From an uncultured Eubacteriales bacterium (GTDB lineage: Bacteria; Bacillota; Clostridia; Oscillospirales; Acutalibacteraceae): 64,000 nt of DNA. Shown here in pieces: positions 33,560 through 42,854 of the stretch. Location: contig CAKSGV010000007.1 in the NCBI GenBank assembly GCA_934454845.1, positions 14,490 to 78,489 of the forward strand, written 5' to 3'. The position numbers and the translations under genes were made by a program. Under the pieces are notes generated by a model, which had not been told where the DNA came from, did no database searches, and saw only the letters and a program-made list of their open reading frames with translations. Numbering within the stretch: position 1 is the first letter of the stretch; each line of letters starts with the position of its first letter.

Positions 33560-34255
33560 ATGTATAGCGTCGAAGCTTTGATATTTGATTTTATAATTTT
33601 GGGAATTATAATACTAGTGGCGCTGATGTCTGCAAAGCGAGGATTTGTAAGAACAGTAGTTGAAGTTATCGGCTGTATGCTGGCACTTGTTATCTCAATG
33701 TACGCGAGCAAGCCTATAGCCTCATTTTGCTATGATAAATTTTTCGCCTCGTCAGTTGAAAATTCGGTTAACGACGCTTTGGGCGAAGTCACTCTCGATT
33801 CCGCTCAGGCTATTTGGGATGCTCTGCCCGATTATCTTAAGAACCACGCCGACCTTTTCGGAATAAATAAATCAAAATTTGACGATGTTGCCAATAAAGC
33901 CTCTTCCGACAAAAAAGCCGAGGTGACTGATGAAATTGCGGATAATACCGTTAAACCGCTTGTTGTAAAAGCGCTTTCGGGTATAATTTCAGCCGTGATG
34001 TTTTCTGTTTTATTTTTCCTTATTAAAATTCTCTCTAAACTTATTAACGGGGCGTTTAATTTTTCCGTTGTCGGGAGCGTTAACAGAATTCTCGGCGGAA
34101 TTCTCGGCATAGTAAAGGGGTTGATTTTTGCAGTTATAATCTGCTTTGTTATCAACTTTATAGTCGTTGCGGCGAATAAAAATATTTGGATATTATCGAA
34201 AGATCTCACGGATAAATCCGTTTTCTTTAAAATTTTTCAAAACCTCATAAAATAA
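33560..34255 (+). CDS. CvpA family membrane protein
   Basis: A 231-residue protein with about four membrane helices: one at 5-22 (EALIFDFIILGIIILVALMS), one at 30-48, then a soluble insertion, and two near 150-210. The sequence SAKRGFVRTVVEVIGCMLAL is the CvpA hallmark. In other bacteria CvpA proteins are linked to colicin V production and envelope stress; the role here is unknown. ATG 33560 follows AAGGAG; the earlier start at 33533 lies inside the preceding gene. Confidence 0.85.
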   Translation: MYSVEALIFDFIILGIIILVALMSAKRGFVRTVVEVIGCMLALVISMYASKPIASFCYDKFFASSVENSVNDALGEVTLDSAQAIWDALPDYLKNHADLFGINKSKFDDVANKASSDKKAEVTDEIADNTVKPLVVKALSGIISAVMFSVLFFLIKILSKLINGAFNFSVVGSVNRILGGILGIVKGLIFAVIICFVINFIVVAANKNIWILSKDLTDKSVFFKIFQNLIK

Positions 34256-34271
34256 AGGAGTTCTGCTCAAA

Positions 34272-36551
34272 ATGAAATTGTGTTCAAAATGCAAACAAAG
34301 GCCAGCGGTAGTTTTTATATCTAATCCCGCAAATCCCTCGGCCGAGCCGGAGGGATTATGCCTGATGTGCGCTAAATCGCTCGGTATAAAGCCGGTTGAC
34401 GATATGCTTAAAAGTATGAATGTTTCGGATGAAGATATCGAAATGATGAGCAATCAGTTTATGGATATGATAAATGACGGAAACCTTCAAGACGACGCCG
34501 AAATGAATGACGATACCTTTAATTTTTCAACAGCACCAGCCATTCCTTTTCTTAAAAATATGTTTGGCTCAAATCAGACTGATGAAAAAGAAAATTCCGA
34601 TCAAAAATCAACAAGTCAAGCGGCTGAAAAACATAAAAAGAAAAAGCGCAGATATATCGATCAGTTCTGCACTAATCTTACAGAGAAAGCCAAAGAGGGA
34701 AGACTCGATAGGATAATCGGCAGAGAAAAGGAGCTTTTAAGGACAATTCAGATCCTTTCACGCCGTTCAAAAAATAACCCTTGCCTTATAGGTGAACCCG
34801 GAGTAGGTAAAACTGCAATAGCTGAGGGCCTTGCGATAAAAATTGCCGAAAATAAGGCTCCTGCAAGACTTCTTGATAAAGAAATTATGCTTCTTGATCT
34901 TACAGGGCTTGTAGCCGGAACTCAGTTTAGAGGTCAGTTCGAAGCAAGAGTAAAAGGACTTATCGAAGAAGTTAAAAGCGCAGGAAATATAATTCTGTTT
35001 ATAGATGAAATTCATAATCTTGTAGGTGCCGGAGATTCCGCAGAAGGCTCAATGAATGCGGCTAATATTTTAAAACCTGCTCTTTCGCGCGGAGAAATTC
35101 AGGTTATAGGCGCTACAACTTTTAAGGAATACAGAAAATATATCGAAAAAGACGCGGCTTTAGAAAGGCGCTTTCAGCCTGTTACTATAGAGGAACCGTC
35201 TATAAAAGAAACTATAGAAGTTTTAAAGGGCGTTAAATCCTATTATGAGGGTTATCATACAGTTGTGATCCCCGACGAAATAGTCGAAAAAGCTGTTATT
35301 TTAAGCGAAAGATATATTACCGACAGATTTTTACCCGATAAAGCAATAGATCTTCTTGATGAGGCGTGCGCTTGCACAAGTCTTGAAAATAAGGCGATTG
35401 ACGAGCTTTATACCGCCAATAAAAATATAGCCGAGGAGACCAAAAAGCTTGAAGAGCTTGAAAACAATGTGGAAGATCCCGATTTTGAAAAAATAGCCCT
35501 GATAAAATCGGATATCGAAAAATATAAAGCCAAAGCAGAGTCGCTTTATGAGCCGGCCTCAAAGAATATTGTTACCGATGCACAGCTTGCAAAGGTCATT
35601 GAGCTTTGGACAGGAATTCCTGCGGCAAAGGTTGAGCAGAGCGATCTTAAAAAGCTTTCTTTGCTTGAAGAAAAATTAAACGAGAGGATAATTGGTCAAA
35701 AAGAGGCTACTCATCTTGTTGCCTCTGCTGTAAAGCGTTCGAGAATTCAAACAAGCGCTCTTCACAGACCTGCGTCGTTTATCTTTGTCGGTCCTACAGG
35801 TGTAGGTAAAACACAGCTTGTTAAAACTCTTTCCGAGGAGCTTTTTGATACTCCCGAAACGCTTATTCGCCTTGATATGTCTGAATTTATGGAAAAACAT
35901 TCCGTATCAAGGCTTATTGGAGCACCTCCCGGATATGTTGGATTTGACGAGGCAGGTCAACTTACCGAAAAGGTAAGAAGAAAGCCTTATTCTGTAGTGC
36001 TTTTTGATGAAATTGAAAAAGCACACCCCGATGTTTTAAATGTACTTTTACAAATTCTTGACGAGGGAAGAATAACCGACGCTCAGGGCAGAACGGTCAA
36101 TTTTGAAAACACTATAATAGTTATGACCTCCAATGCCGGCAGCGAAAAAACGGATACTCTTTTAGGATTTAATAAGACATTGGAAGAAGCCTCAAAGGAA
36201 AAAGCATTAAAGGCTCTAAGCGAGTTTTTAAGACCGGAATTTTTGGCGCGAGTTGACGAAATTGTGGTATTCTCGCCCCTGTCTAAAGATTCTCTTGAAA
36301 AGATCGCAGATATAATGCTTAATGAATTCAAAGAGGCATTAAAGCTCCGAGATATAAATGTAACCGTAAAAAACGGCGTAAATAAAATTTTAGCTGATAT
36401 TTGCGATGAGAAAAAAAGCGGAGCAAGAGAACTGAGAAATATTATCAGAACTAAGATTGAAAACAGAGCCGTAGACCTTATAATCGGAAACGACGGCAAA
36501 CCTATGTGTCTTACCGTAAGCGCTGAAAACGGTGAAATAGCCGTCTACTGA
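34272..36551 (+). CDS. clpE: ClpE-like Clp ATPase with N-terminal zinc finger
   Basis: A 759-residue HSP100 unfoldase. A zinc finger opens the protein (Cys4, Cys7, Cys30, Cys33; LCSKCKQ ... LCLMCAK), as in ClpE, replacing the Clp-N repeats of ClpC. A variable acidic and then Lys-rich linker leads to AAA module 1 (Walker A GEPGVGKTA near 174-181, Walker B FIDEIHNL), a short coiled-coil insert (about 395-440), and AAA module 2 (GPTGVGKTQ near 508). The LGF tripeptide in DTLLGFNK is at the position of the ClpP-docking loop. It therefore probably feeds ClpP. It is not with ctsR-mcsAB, as in many Firmicutes, but ends the ruvC operon. Confidence 0.88.
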   Translation: MKLCSKCKQRPAVVFISNPANPSAEPEGLCLMCAKSLGIKPVDDMLKSMNVSDEDIEMMSNQFMDMINDGNLQDDAEMNDDTFNFSTAPAIPFLKNMFGSNQTDEKENSDQKSTSQAAEKHKKKKRRYIDQFCTNLTEKAKEGRLDRIIGREKELLRTIQILSRRSKNNPCLIGEPGVGKTAIAEGLAIKIAENKAPARLLDKEIMLLDLTGLVAGTQFRGQFEARVKGLIEEVKSAGNIILFIDEIHNLVGAGDSAEGSMNAANILKPALSRGEIQVIGATTFKEYRKYIEKDAALERRFQPVTIEEPSIKETIEVLKGVKSYYEGYHTVVIPDEIVEKAVILSERYITDRFLPDKAIDLLDEACACTSLENKAIDELYTANKNIAEETKKLEELENNVEDPDFEKIALIKSDIEKYKAKAESLYEPASKNIVTDAQLAKVIELWTGIPAAKVEQSDLKKLSLLEEKLNERIIGQKEATHLVASAVKRSRIQTSALHRPASFIFVGPTGVGKTQLVKTLSEELFDTPETLIRLDMSEFMEKHSVSRLIGAPPGYVGFDEAGQLTEKVRRKPYSVVLFDEIEKAHPDVLNVLLQILDEGRITDAQGRTVNFENTIIVMTSNAGSEKTDTLLGFNKTLEEASKEKALKALSEFLRPEFLARVDEIVVFSPLSKDSLEKIADIMLNEFKEALKLRDINVTVKNGVNKILADICDEKKSGARELRNIIRTKIENRAVDLIIGNDGKPMCLTVSAENGEIAVY

Positions 36552-36578
36552 TTTTTTCTTAATTCTTTAAAAAAATAC

Positions 36579-36607
36579 TTGACTATGCCTTGCATTTGTG
36601 ATATTAT
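36579..36607 (+). promoter_or_regulatory. Promoter of tRNA-Gly
   Basis: TTGACT (36579-36584), a 17-base spacer and TATTAT (36602-36607), 15 bases before the mature tRNA 5' end. Confidence 0.7.
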
Positions 36608-36622
36608 ATTTAAGTCGCAAAT

Positions 36623-36696
36623 GCGGGTGTAGTTCAATGGTAGAATCCCAGCCTTCCAAGCTGGTCGTGTGGGTTCGATTCCCATCACCCGCTCCA
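36623..36696 (+). tRNA. tRNA-Gly (anticodon TCC)
   Basis: A complete cloverleaf: acceptor GCGGGTG (36623-36629) pairs with CACCCGC (36686-36692), the anticodon stem CCAGC/GCTGG encloses CTTCCAA with anticodon TCC, and GGTTCGATTCC forms the T arm. T is the discriminator base, and CCA is encoded. It reads GGA codons and, by wobble, GGG. Confidence 0.97.
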
Positions 36697-36731
36697 AAAA
36701 TCCCGGCCACTTTAGTGGGCGGGATTTTTAC
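36697..36731 (+). terminator. Terminator of tRNA-Gly
   Basis: ATCCCG and CCAC pair with GTGG and CGGGAT around TTTA, followed by TTTTTA, directly after the tRNA 3' end. Confidence 0.88.
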
Positions 36732-36843
36732 TTATTATTTTAAAATAAATTTTTTTGGCTTTTTAGGTGTACTAACAGAATGTTGAAAAACTATTAAACA
36801 AATGCTATAATAATACAAATTGTAAAAAAGTAGGTAATATATA

Positions 36844-37617
36844 ATGAGGATTGTAATAAAAATCGGTACTTCAACTTTGGCTCATTCCACAGGGCTTATA
36901 AATATCAGAAGAGTTGAATCGCTCTGTAAAGTGATGGCAGATCTTAAAAATGCCGGCAACGAGATAATTTTTGTTTCATCAGGAGCCATAGGAATGGGAA
37001 TAGGTAAACTTTCTTTAAATAAAAGACCTGATGATATTCCCACGAAGCAAGCCGCGGCGGCGGTAGGGCAGTGCGAGCTGATGTATACCTATGATAAAAT
37101 CTTCACAGAGCATAATCACACTGTCGCACAAATTTTGCTCACAGGCGCTGATATCGAAAACAGCTTAAGGCGCCAAAACTTTCAGAATACTTTAGACCGC
37201 CTGCTTGAACTCGGCGCAATTCCGATAATCAATGAAAACGACACTGTTGTTACAGACGAAATAGTAATAGGCGATAACGATACTTTATCTGCTATTGTCG
37301 CAAATGTCGTTAAAGCAGATCTTCTTATAATTCTTTCTGATATTGACGGACTTTTTACCGCCGATCCTCATAAGGACAGTAACGCAAAGCTTATTCATAA
37401 TGTTTCCGAAATAACTCCCGAAATAAAAGCTATGACAGGCTCTGCAGGCAGTAAACTCGGAACGGGCGGAATGAAAACTAAGCTTAACGCCGCAGCTTTG
37501 GTTACGGAAAACGGAATAGATATGGTCATTGCAAACGGCAGCAACGCCGAGATACTTTATGATATTGTCGGCGGAAAAGAAGTCGGCACAAGATTTTACG
37601 GAAAAGAGATATTATGA
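36844..37617 (+). CDS. proB: Glutamate 5-kinase
   Basis: A 257-residue amino-acid kinase that phosphorylates glutamate, the first step of proline synthesis. KIGTSTLAHSTGLIN, VSSGAIGMGIGKL, NENDTVV and GDNDTLSAIVA are family motifs, and GTGGMKTKLNAA binds nucleotide. The C-terminal PUA domain of longer ProB enzymes (about 110 residues) is absent; short forms exist in Clostridia. Feedback inhibition by proline can reside in the kinase domain, so regulation may persist. It overlaps proA by 4 bases. Confidence 0.95.
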   Translation: MRIVIKIGTSTLAHSTGLINIRRVESLCKVMADLKNAGNEIIFVSSGAIGMGIGKLSLNKRPDDIPTKQAAAAVGQCELMYTYDKIFTEHNHTVAQILLTGADIENSLRRQNFQNTLDRLLELGAIPIINENDTVVTDEIVIGDNDTLSAIVANVVKADLLIILSDIDGLFTADPHKDSNAKLIHNVSEITPEIKAMTGSAGSKLGTGGMKTKLNAAALVTENGIDMVIANGSNAEILYDIVGGKEVGTRFYGKEIL

Positions 37618-38861
37618 GAGAAACTATTGAAATATTAAAGTCGGCGGTCAAGGCTAAAAGCGGACTTATGCTTACGAGCGAGGAGAAAAACCGCGGTCTT
37701 GAATTTATGGCGCAAAGCCTTACAGACAATTCCGATGAAATACTTAAAGCTAATAAAAAAGATGTTTCCGAGGCTAAAGGAAAAATATCCGAAGTAATGA
37801 TAGACCGCCTTTTTCTCGATTTCGACCGCATAAAGGCAATGGCTGACGGTATTAAGGCTCTGACAAAACTTGACGATCCCACGGATAACATTTTATCCGA
37901 AAAAAGAAGAGAAGACGGTCTGCTTATAAGAAAAATTTCAGTTCCGATTGGTGTTGTCGCCATAATTTATGAAAGCAGACCGAATGTAACTTCCGACGCG
38001 GCGGCTCTGTGCTTTAAAAGCGGAAATGTATGTGTTCTAAGAAGCGGAAAAGAAGCGTTTTTAAGCGCTTACGCTATCGTTAAAGCTCTTAAAAGCGGTC
38101 TTAAAAAAGCTGAACTTGATGAAAACTTTATAAATCTTGTTGAAGATACTTCAAGAAACAGTGCAACGGAGCTGATGAAAGCCGTAGGATATGTTGACCT
38201 TCTTATTCCTCGCGGAGGAAAAGGTCTTATAAAAGCCTGCACGCAAAATGCTCTTGTTCCGTGCATTGAAACAGGCACGGGTATTTGCCATATATATGTT
38301 GATGAATTTGCCGATCTTGATAAGGCGCTTAAAATCGTTGTGAACGCAAAAACAAGCAGACCGTCGGTATGCAATGCCGCGGAAGTCTGCCTGGTAAATA
38401 AAAAAATTGCAGTTAAATTTCTTCCGATGCTGGAAAAGGCATTTTCCGGGGAAAGCGGTGTCCATAAAACCGAAATAAGGGGCGACGAAGAAACCATTAA
38501 AATTATCAAAGCTTCTAAGGCTTCACCTGAGGATTTTGATACCGAATTTCTTGATTATATTATGGCTGTAAAAATAGTTAACGATGTTAAAGATGCGGTA
38601 AATCATATATCCCTTCACTCAACTCATCATTCGGATGCTATAGTAACTGAAAATTCAAATAATGCAGATTATTTTGCAAAGGCCGTAGACTCTGCGGCAG
38701 TATATGTTAATGCATCTACCAGGTTTACCGACGGCGGAGAGTTCGGTCTTGGCTGTGAAATGGGAATTTCAACTCAAAAGCTCCATGCCAGAGGTCCTAT
38801 GGGACTAAAGGAGCTTACGACTTATAAATATGTTGTTGTTGGCAACGGCAACATCAGATAG
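37614..38861 (+). CDS. proA: Gamma-glutamyl phosphate reductase
   Basis: A 415-residue NADPH-dependent enzyme that reduces glutamyl phosphate to the semialdehyde. IGVVAIIYESRPNVTSDAAAL and the catalytic Cys in SRPSVCNAAEVCLV are visible, and the C-terminal signature DGGEFGLGCEMGIST is intact. ATG 37614 overlaps the proB stop as ATGA, so translation is coupled. ProC follows after 10 bases. Confidence 0.96.
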   Translation: MRETIEILKSAVKAKSGLMLTSEEKNRGLEFMAQSLTDNSDEILKANKKDVSEAKGKISEVMIDRLFLDFDRIKAMADGIKALTKLDDPTDNILSEKRREDGLLIRKISVPIGVVAIIYESRPNVTSDAAALCFKSGNVCVLRSGKEAFLSAYAIVKALKSGLKKAELDENFINLVEDTSRNSATELMKAVGYVDLLIPRGGKGLIKACTQNALVPCIETGTGICHIYVDEFADLDKALKIVVNAKTSRPSVCNAAEVCLVNKKIAVKFLPMLEKAFSGESGVHKTEIRGDEETIKIIKASKASPEDFDTEFLDYIMAVKIVNDVKDAVNHISLHSTHHSDAIVTENSNNADYFAKAVDSAAVYVNASTRFTDGGEFGLGCEMGISTQKLHARGPMGLKELTTYKYVVVGNGNIR

Positions 38862-38871
38862 GAGAATTAAT

Positions 38872-39675
38872 ATGTATAAATTCGGATTTATAGGTGTGGG
38901 GAATATGGGAGGAGCGCTGGCTAAAGCGGTAATAAAATCCGCAGGGAAAGAGCAAGTAATAGTTTCCGACCATTTCGAAGAAAAAACACAGGAGTTTTCT
39001 TTAAGCACAGGCTGTTTTGTAGGAACAAATATTGATATTGCGCAAAATTCGAAATTTATCTTTCTCGGTGTAAAACCGCAGATGATGAAAGATATGATAA
39101 ATGAAATTAAGGGAAAGCTAAGTCAAAGAAACGATAAATTTATTCTTGTTTCTATGGCGGCGGGAATGCCTATTGAAAAAATTTTAGGCTTTTGCCAAAA
39201 AAGCTATCCAGTTATAAGAATTATGCCCAATATGCCTGTGCTTGCAAATTCGGGTATGATTTTATATTCTACTTTCGGTGATATAACAAAAGATGATATA
39301 AACGAATTTAAAAAAGCGCTTGAATTTGCGGGTGAAATCGATAAAATCGAAGAGGATAAAATAGACGCCGCCTCTGCAATATCGGGCTGCGGACCCGCTT
39401 TTGTTTTCACTTTTGCCGAGGCTTTGGCAGACGCGGGAGTGGAATGCGGGCTGACAAGAGCAAAAGCAATCGATTATGCCGTACAGACAATTCTCGGCTC
39501 TGCAGCGCTTATGAAAATCTCGGATAAGCATTCGGCTCAGTTAAAAGACGAGGTATGCAGTCCTGCAGGTAGCACTATCTGCGGCCAAAGAGCTTTAGAA
39601 GAAAAAGGCTTCAGGTCTGCGGTTATCTGCGCCGTTTTAGAAAGCTATAAAAGAACAAGAGAACTCGGAAAATAA
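38872..39675 (+). CDS. proC: Pyrroline-5-carboxylate reductase
   Basis: A 267-residue NAD(P)H enzyme that completes proline synthesis. It begins with the Rossmann motif FGFIGVGNMGGALAKA and has the C-terminal signature region DEVCSPAGSTICGQRALEEKGF. ATG 38872 follows AGGAG; the longer open frame at 38830 lies in the end of proA. A terminator follows. All three proline genes are thus in one operon, without a visible T-box or leader upstream of proB. Confidence 0.95.
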   Translation: MYKFGFIGVGNMGGALAKAVIKSAGKEQVIVSDHFEEKTQEFSLSTGCFVGTNIDIAQNSKFIFLGVKPQMMKDMINEIKGKLSQRNDKFILVSMAAGMPIEKILGFCQKSYPVIRIMPNMPVLANSGMILYSTFGDITKDDINEFKKALEFAGEIDKIEEDKIDAASAISGCGPAFVFTFAEALADAGVECGLTRAKAIDYAVQTILGSAALMKISDKHSAQLKDEVCSPAGSTICGQRALEEKGFRSAVICAVLESYKRTRELGK

Positions 39676-39684
39676 CAAAAATTA

Positions 39685-39715
39685 CATCGGTTCGGTCTAT
39701 CGAACCGATGTTTTG
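39685..39715 (+). terminator. Terminator of the proline operon
   Basis: CATCGGTTCG (39685-39694) pairs with CGAACCGATG (39701-39710), followed by TTTTG. Outer AAAATTA/TAATT bases extend the dyad. Confidence 0.88.
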
Positions 39716-39757
39716 TAATTATTCGACAAAATTCGCAAAAAGTTTTATAAATATTTG

Positions 39758-39811
39758 TTGAAATCTCTTCCGGATTATGGTAATATATTATTAAGGGTAG
39801 TAATTACCCTT
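39758..39811 (+). promoter_or_regulatory. Promoter and start-site dyad of the lipoprotein gene
   Basis: TTGAAA (39758-39763), 17 bases, TAATAT (39781-39786). The dyad AAGGGTA-GTAAT-TACCCTT (39793-39811) begins at the expected start point, so it is either an operator or a 5' mRNA hairpin. The dyad layout relative to the -10 box resembles that at 6858-6876, but the sequence differs. Confidence 0.6.
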
Positions 39812-39826
39812 TTGAGGAGAGATTTT

Positions 39827-41101
39827 ATGAAATTAATAAAAAGATTTTCGGCTGTACTGTTATCTTTATTTATGATATTTTCGTTGTGTGCGTGCAACAC
39901 TTTTAATAAAAAGGAACTAAAAGGATCAGGCGAAAAAAAAGAAAAATCCTCCGCTACCCGGAATGGAAATAAAACTATAACCAAAGAAGAATATGAGGCT
40001 CTTAAAAACAAAGAGAAAGCATCAAAAAGCGGACAAAGCACGGTTGGCTCGCCGAAATCCGTAAAAAATCCCACTCCTTCGGGTGATTCGGAAGAAGAAA
40101 TTGAAGAAAAGGATCCAATAACTAAAATTTCTTCCGCTGCAGATCTCATTGAATTTTCAAATAATGTATATGAAGGAAACAATTATAAAGGTGTTACTGT
40201 TACACTTGAAAAAGATATAAATCTTGCAGGAGTTAATTTTATACCGATCGGATCTTCAAACACCTCTTTCCAGGGTGTATTTAATGGCAAAAATCACTCT
40301 ATTTCAAATTTAACTATCCATTCTCTTGACGGAATAACAATAGGCTGGAATGATAATATGACTTCCGTGGGACTTTTCGGTGCGACGCTTAATGCCAAGA
40401 TAAGTGATCTAAAGCTTGATAATATTTCTATAAATGTTAGCGGAGAATATAATACTACTCTCGTTGTAGGAGGTCTTGTAGGATATTTTTCAAGCACAGG
40501 TACAGCTACTTTAAAAAATATTAAGGCTACCGGAAAAATTATTGCCAAATCTTCAAACAATACTTTGTGGAACGGCGGAATAGTAGGTAATCTGGATATC
40601 GGAAGCAATCAAACCATATGTAAAAATTTACTCTCCTCAGTAAATCTCGAAAGTGGTTGTGAAACGATTTATACCGGCGGAATAATGGGCTCTTTATATG
40701 CAGACGCAGCCGATGCGGTTTCTTTATCCGATTTTATTTATAAAGGCTCAATTTTACAGGTAGATTCTATTTATGCGGATATCGGCGGAGTATGCGGATT
40801 TATTAAAAGTGATTCAAATCTCTCGATAAGAAACTGCTTTGTTAATTGCAAAATTAATTCAAAAGGGGAAGAGTTTAATAATCGCCATGGGCTTGTCGGC
40901 GGCGAGGCTACCATTTATTCTTCACTTAAAGTACTTAATTCATTTGGATATTGCAATTCTTCAAGTGAGATAGTTAACACTAATTTTGTATTGGGAACTT
41001 TAGATACTTTTAATTGCAATTTCGGCGGAATTCCCAAGAATTTCAAGTTCGGAGTTCAATGGAATTTAACCGATCGTGACAATCCGGATTTTAATTTTTA
41101 G
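39827..41101 (+). CDS. Lipoprotein with GLUG-like beta-helix repeats
   Basis: A 424-residue predicted surface lipoprotein. The signal peptide ends in the lipobox LCAC with Cys23 or so as the lipidated residue (MKLIKRFSAVLLSLFMIFSLCAC). A Lys/Ser-rich linker (to about 95) leads to a repeat domain with GKNHSISNLTIHSL, VGLFGATLNAKISDLKL and VGGLVGYFSSTGTATLKNI, the pattern of GLUG/M26-type beta-helical repeats in surface and secreted proteins of gut bacteria. No enzymatic motif is seen. ATG 39827 follows GAGGAGA. It is a single-gene unit between its own promoter and terminator. Confidence 0.82.
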   Translation: MKLIKRFSAVLLSLFMIFSLCACNTFNKKELKGSGEKKEKSSATRNGNKTITKEEYEALKNKEKASKSGQSTVGSPKSVKNPTPSGDSEEEIEEKDPITKISSAADLIEFSNNVYEGNNYKGVTVTLEKDINLAGVNFIPIGSSNTSFQGVFNGKNHSISNLTIHSLDGITIGWNDNMTSVGLFGATLNAKISDLKLDNISINVSGEYNTTLVVGGLVGYFSSTGTATLKNIKATGKIIAKSSNNTLWNGGIVGNLDIGSNQTICKNLLSSVNLESGCETIYTGGIMGSLYADAADAVSLSDFIYKGSILQVDSIYADIGGVCGFIKSDSNLSIRNCFVNCKINSKGEEFNNRHGLVGGEATIYSSLKVLNSFGYCNSSSEIVNTNFVLGTLDTFNCNFGGIPKNFKFGVQWNLTDRDNPDFNF

Positions 41102-41110
41102 GTAAGAAAA

Positions 41111-41144
41111 AAAACATCTTTCTTTTAAGAAAGATGTTTTTTCA
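41111..41144 (+). terminator. Terminator of the lipoprotein gene
   Basis: AAAACATCTTTCTT (41111-41124) pairs over all 14 bases with AAGAAAGATGTTTT, separated by only two bases, followed by a T-run. Confidence 0.85.
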
Positions 41145-41238
41145 CTTTCCGGCTTTAGTTAAATAAAGCAATAAAGCGTATGATTCTGTATCGTTTTTTG
41201 TAATTTCTCACAAAAATTAAAAAATTCAAAAAAAACAC

Positions 41239-41267
41239 TTTACAACTTTAATACGATAAAGTATAAT
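41239..41267 (+). promoter_or_regulatory. Promoter of the amino-acid ABC transporter operon
   Basis: TTTACA (41239-41244), a 17-base spacer and TATAAT (41262-41267), about 45 bases before the substrate-binding protein gene. Confidence 0.75.
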
Positions 41268-41311
41268 AACATCATCAAATAAAAAACACCACCCGAAAGG
41301 AAATGAAAAAA

Positions 41312-42106
41312 ATGAAAAAAATAATTGCTTTTGTTTTAACTGCCGTTATGGTTCTCGGCTTTGCAGGATGTTCAAAAAAGTCATCTAAAAGCGATCTTGA
41401 TTACATAAAGGATAAAGGCAAGATCGTTGTAGGAATCACTGATTTTAATCCTATGGATTATGAAGAGGAAAAAGGCAGCGGCAAATGGATAGGATTTGAC
41501 GCTGATATGGCAACGAAATTTGCGAAAAGCCTGGGAGTTGACGTTGAGTTTGTTGAGATTGACTGGGATAACAAACTTATGGAACTTAATTCAAAGAGTA
41601 TTGACTGCGTATGGAACGGAATGACGATTTCAGACGAAGTTAAAAAAGGAATGTCTGTTTCAAATGCTTACTGCAAAAATACTCAGGTAGTTGTAGTTAA
41701 AAAGGATGTCGCCGATAAATATCAGTCGCTTGAAAGCATCAAAAATCTTAAATTTGCCGCAGAGGCAGGTTCGGCAGGCGAAAAGGCTCTTAAAGATTTA
41801 GGATACAATGTCACATCAGTTACCGCCCAGGTTGACGCTCTTATGGAAGTAAATGCCGGCACATCTGACGCCGCTGTTATCGATCTTCTTATGGCCGGCG
41901 CAATGGTTGGCGAGGGAACAAGCTATGAAAACCTTGCTTACACGATAGGTGTTGCAGAAGAAGAAAACTATGGCGTAGGTTTCAGAAAAGGTTCAAATCT
42001 CACAGAAAAACTCAATGCCTTCTTTAAGGACAGTTATGCCGACGGTTCTATGCTTGAAATTGCTAAAACTTACGGTGTTCAGGAATCTGTAATGGAGCAG
42101 AAATAA
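41312..42106 (+). CDS. Polar amino-acid ABC transporter, substrate-binding lipoprotein
   Basis: A 264-residue family 3 extracellular solute-binding protein. The signal peptide ends in lipobox FAGC, so it is anchored to the outer face of the membrane. IVVGITDFNPMDYEE...GFDADMATKFAKSLGV and WNGMTISDEVKKGMSVSNAY are typical of the glutamine/cystine/polar amino-acid group. ATG 41312 is preferred because AAAGG lies 10 bases upstream; the ATG at 41303 is only 2 bases from it. The exact amino acid cannot be read. Permease and ATPase genes follow. Confidence 0.92.
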   Translation: MKKIIAFVLTAVMVLGFAGCSKKSSKSDLDYIKDKGKIVVGITDFNPMDYEEEKGSGKWIGFDADMATKFAKSLGVDVEFVEIDWDNKLMELNSKSIDCVWNGMTISDEVKKGMSVSNAYCKNTQVVVVKKDVADKYQSLESIKNLKFAAEAGSAGEKALKDLGYNVTSVTAQVDALMEVNAGTSDAAVIDLLMAGAMVGEGTSYENLAYTIGVAEEENYGVGFRKGSNLTEKLNAFFKDSYADGSMLEIAKTYGVQESVMEQK

Positions 42107-42124
42107 TTTAAATTGAATTTTTTA

Positions 42125-42152
42125 CAGGCAGAGAGGGTTTTCACTCTGCCTG
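42125..42152 (+). terminator. Intra-operon hairpin after the binding-protein gene
   Basis: CAGGCAGAG (42125-42133) pairs with CTCTGCCTG (42144-42152), followed by CTTTG rather than a strong T-run. Such a hairpin usually protects or partly terminates, giving more binding protein than permease. Confidence 0.65.
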
Positions 42153-42183
42153 CTTTGTGCTATTTTTATAAAAGGATAATTTT

Positions 42184-42843
42184 ATGTTTCAAACTGTACT
42201 TAAAACACTCTTTGAGGGTTTCGATACTACGCTTAAAATATTTTTCTTCACGCTTCTCGGAGCATTGCCCTTAGGTCTTATTATAGCTTTCGGCTCAATG
42301 TCTAAATTTATGCCGCTTAAAGGGCTTGTTAAAACCATTGTGTGGATAATTCGCGGAACTCCGCTTATGCTGCAGCTGCTTATTATTTATTACGGACCTG
42401 GACTTATTCTTCATAATAATATTTGGGGCGGAGGTAACGGCGGAAGAATGACTGCTGTGCTGACGGCTTTTATAATCAATTACGCCTGCTACTTTTCTGA
42501 AATTTACCGCGGAGGAATAGAAAGTATAGCTAAAGGGCAGACCGAGGCAGGTCTTGTGCTTGGAATGACGAGAAGTCAGATATTTTTTAAAGTAATTCTT
42601 CTCCAGGTAATAAAAAGAATTGTGCCGCCTATGAGCAATGAAATTATAACTCTTGTTAAAGATACCTCTCTTGCCAGAATTATAGCAGTTTATGAGCTTA
42701 TCTGGAGCGGTCAGACCTTTATTAAAGGCGCAGCTTTAATTTGGCCTCTGTTCTTCACAGGTATATTTTATCTTGTGTTTTGCGGAATTCTTACTATTGT
42801 TTTCGGGCTTATAGAGAAAAAGCTTAGTTATTTTAACGCGTAA
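42184..42843 (+). CDS. Amino-acid ABC transporter permease
   Basis: A 219-residue HisM/GlnP-type membrane protein with about five helices. The coupling motif lies in EAGLVLGMTRSQIFFKVILL, and the N-terminal GLIIAFGSMSKF and RGTPLMLQLLIIYYG are family hallmarks. Only one permease is encoded, so it probably acts as a homodimer. An AAAGGA site precedes the ATG. Confidence 0.93.
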   Translation: MFQTVLKTLFEGFDTTLKIFFFTLLGALPLGLIIAFGSMSKFMPLKGLVKTIVWIIRGTPLMLQLLIIYYGPGLILHNNIWGGGNGGRMTAVLTAFIINYACYFSEIYRGGIESIAKGQTEAGLVLGMTRSQIFFKVILLQVIKRIVPPMSNEIITLVKDTSLARIIAVYELIWSGQTFIKGAALIWPLFFTGIFYLVFCGILTIVFGLIEKKLSYFNA

Positions 42844-42854
42844 GGAGAGAAAAA

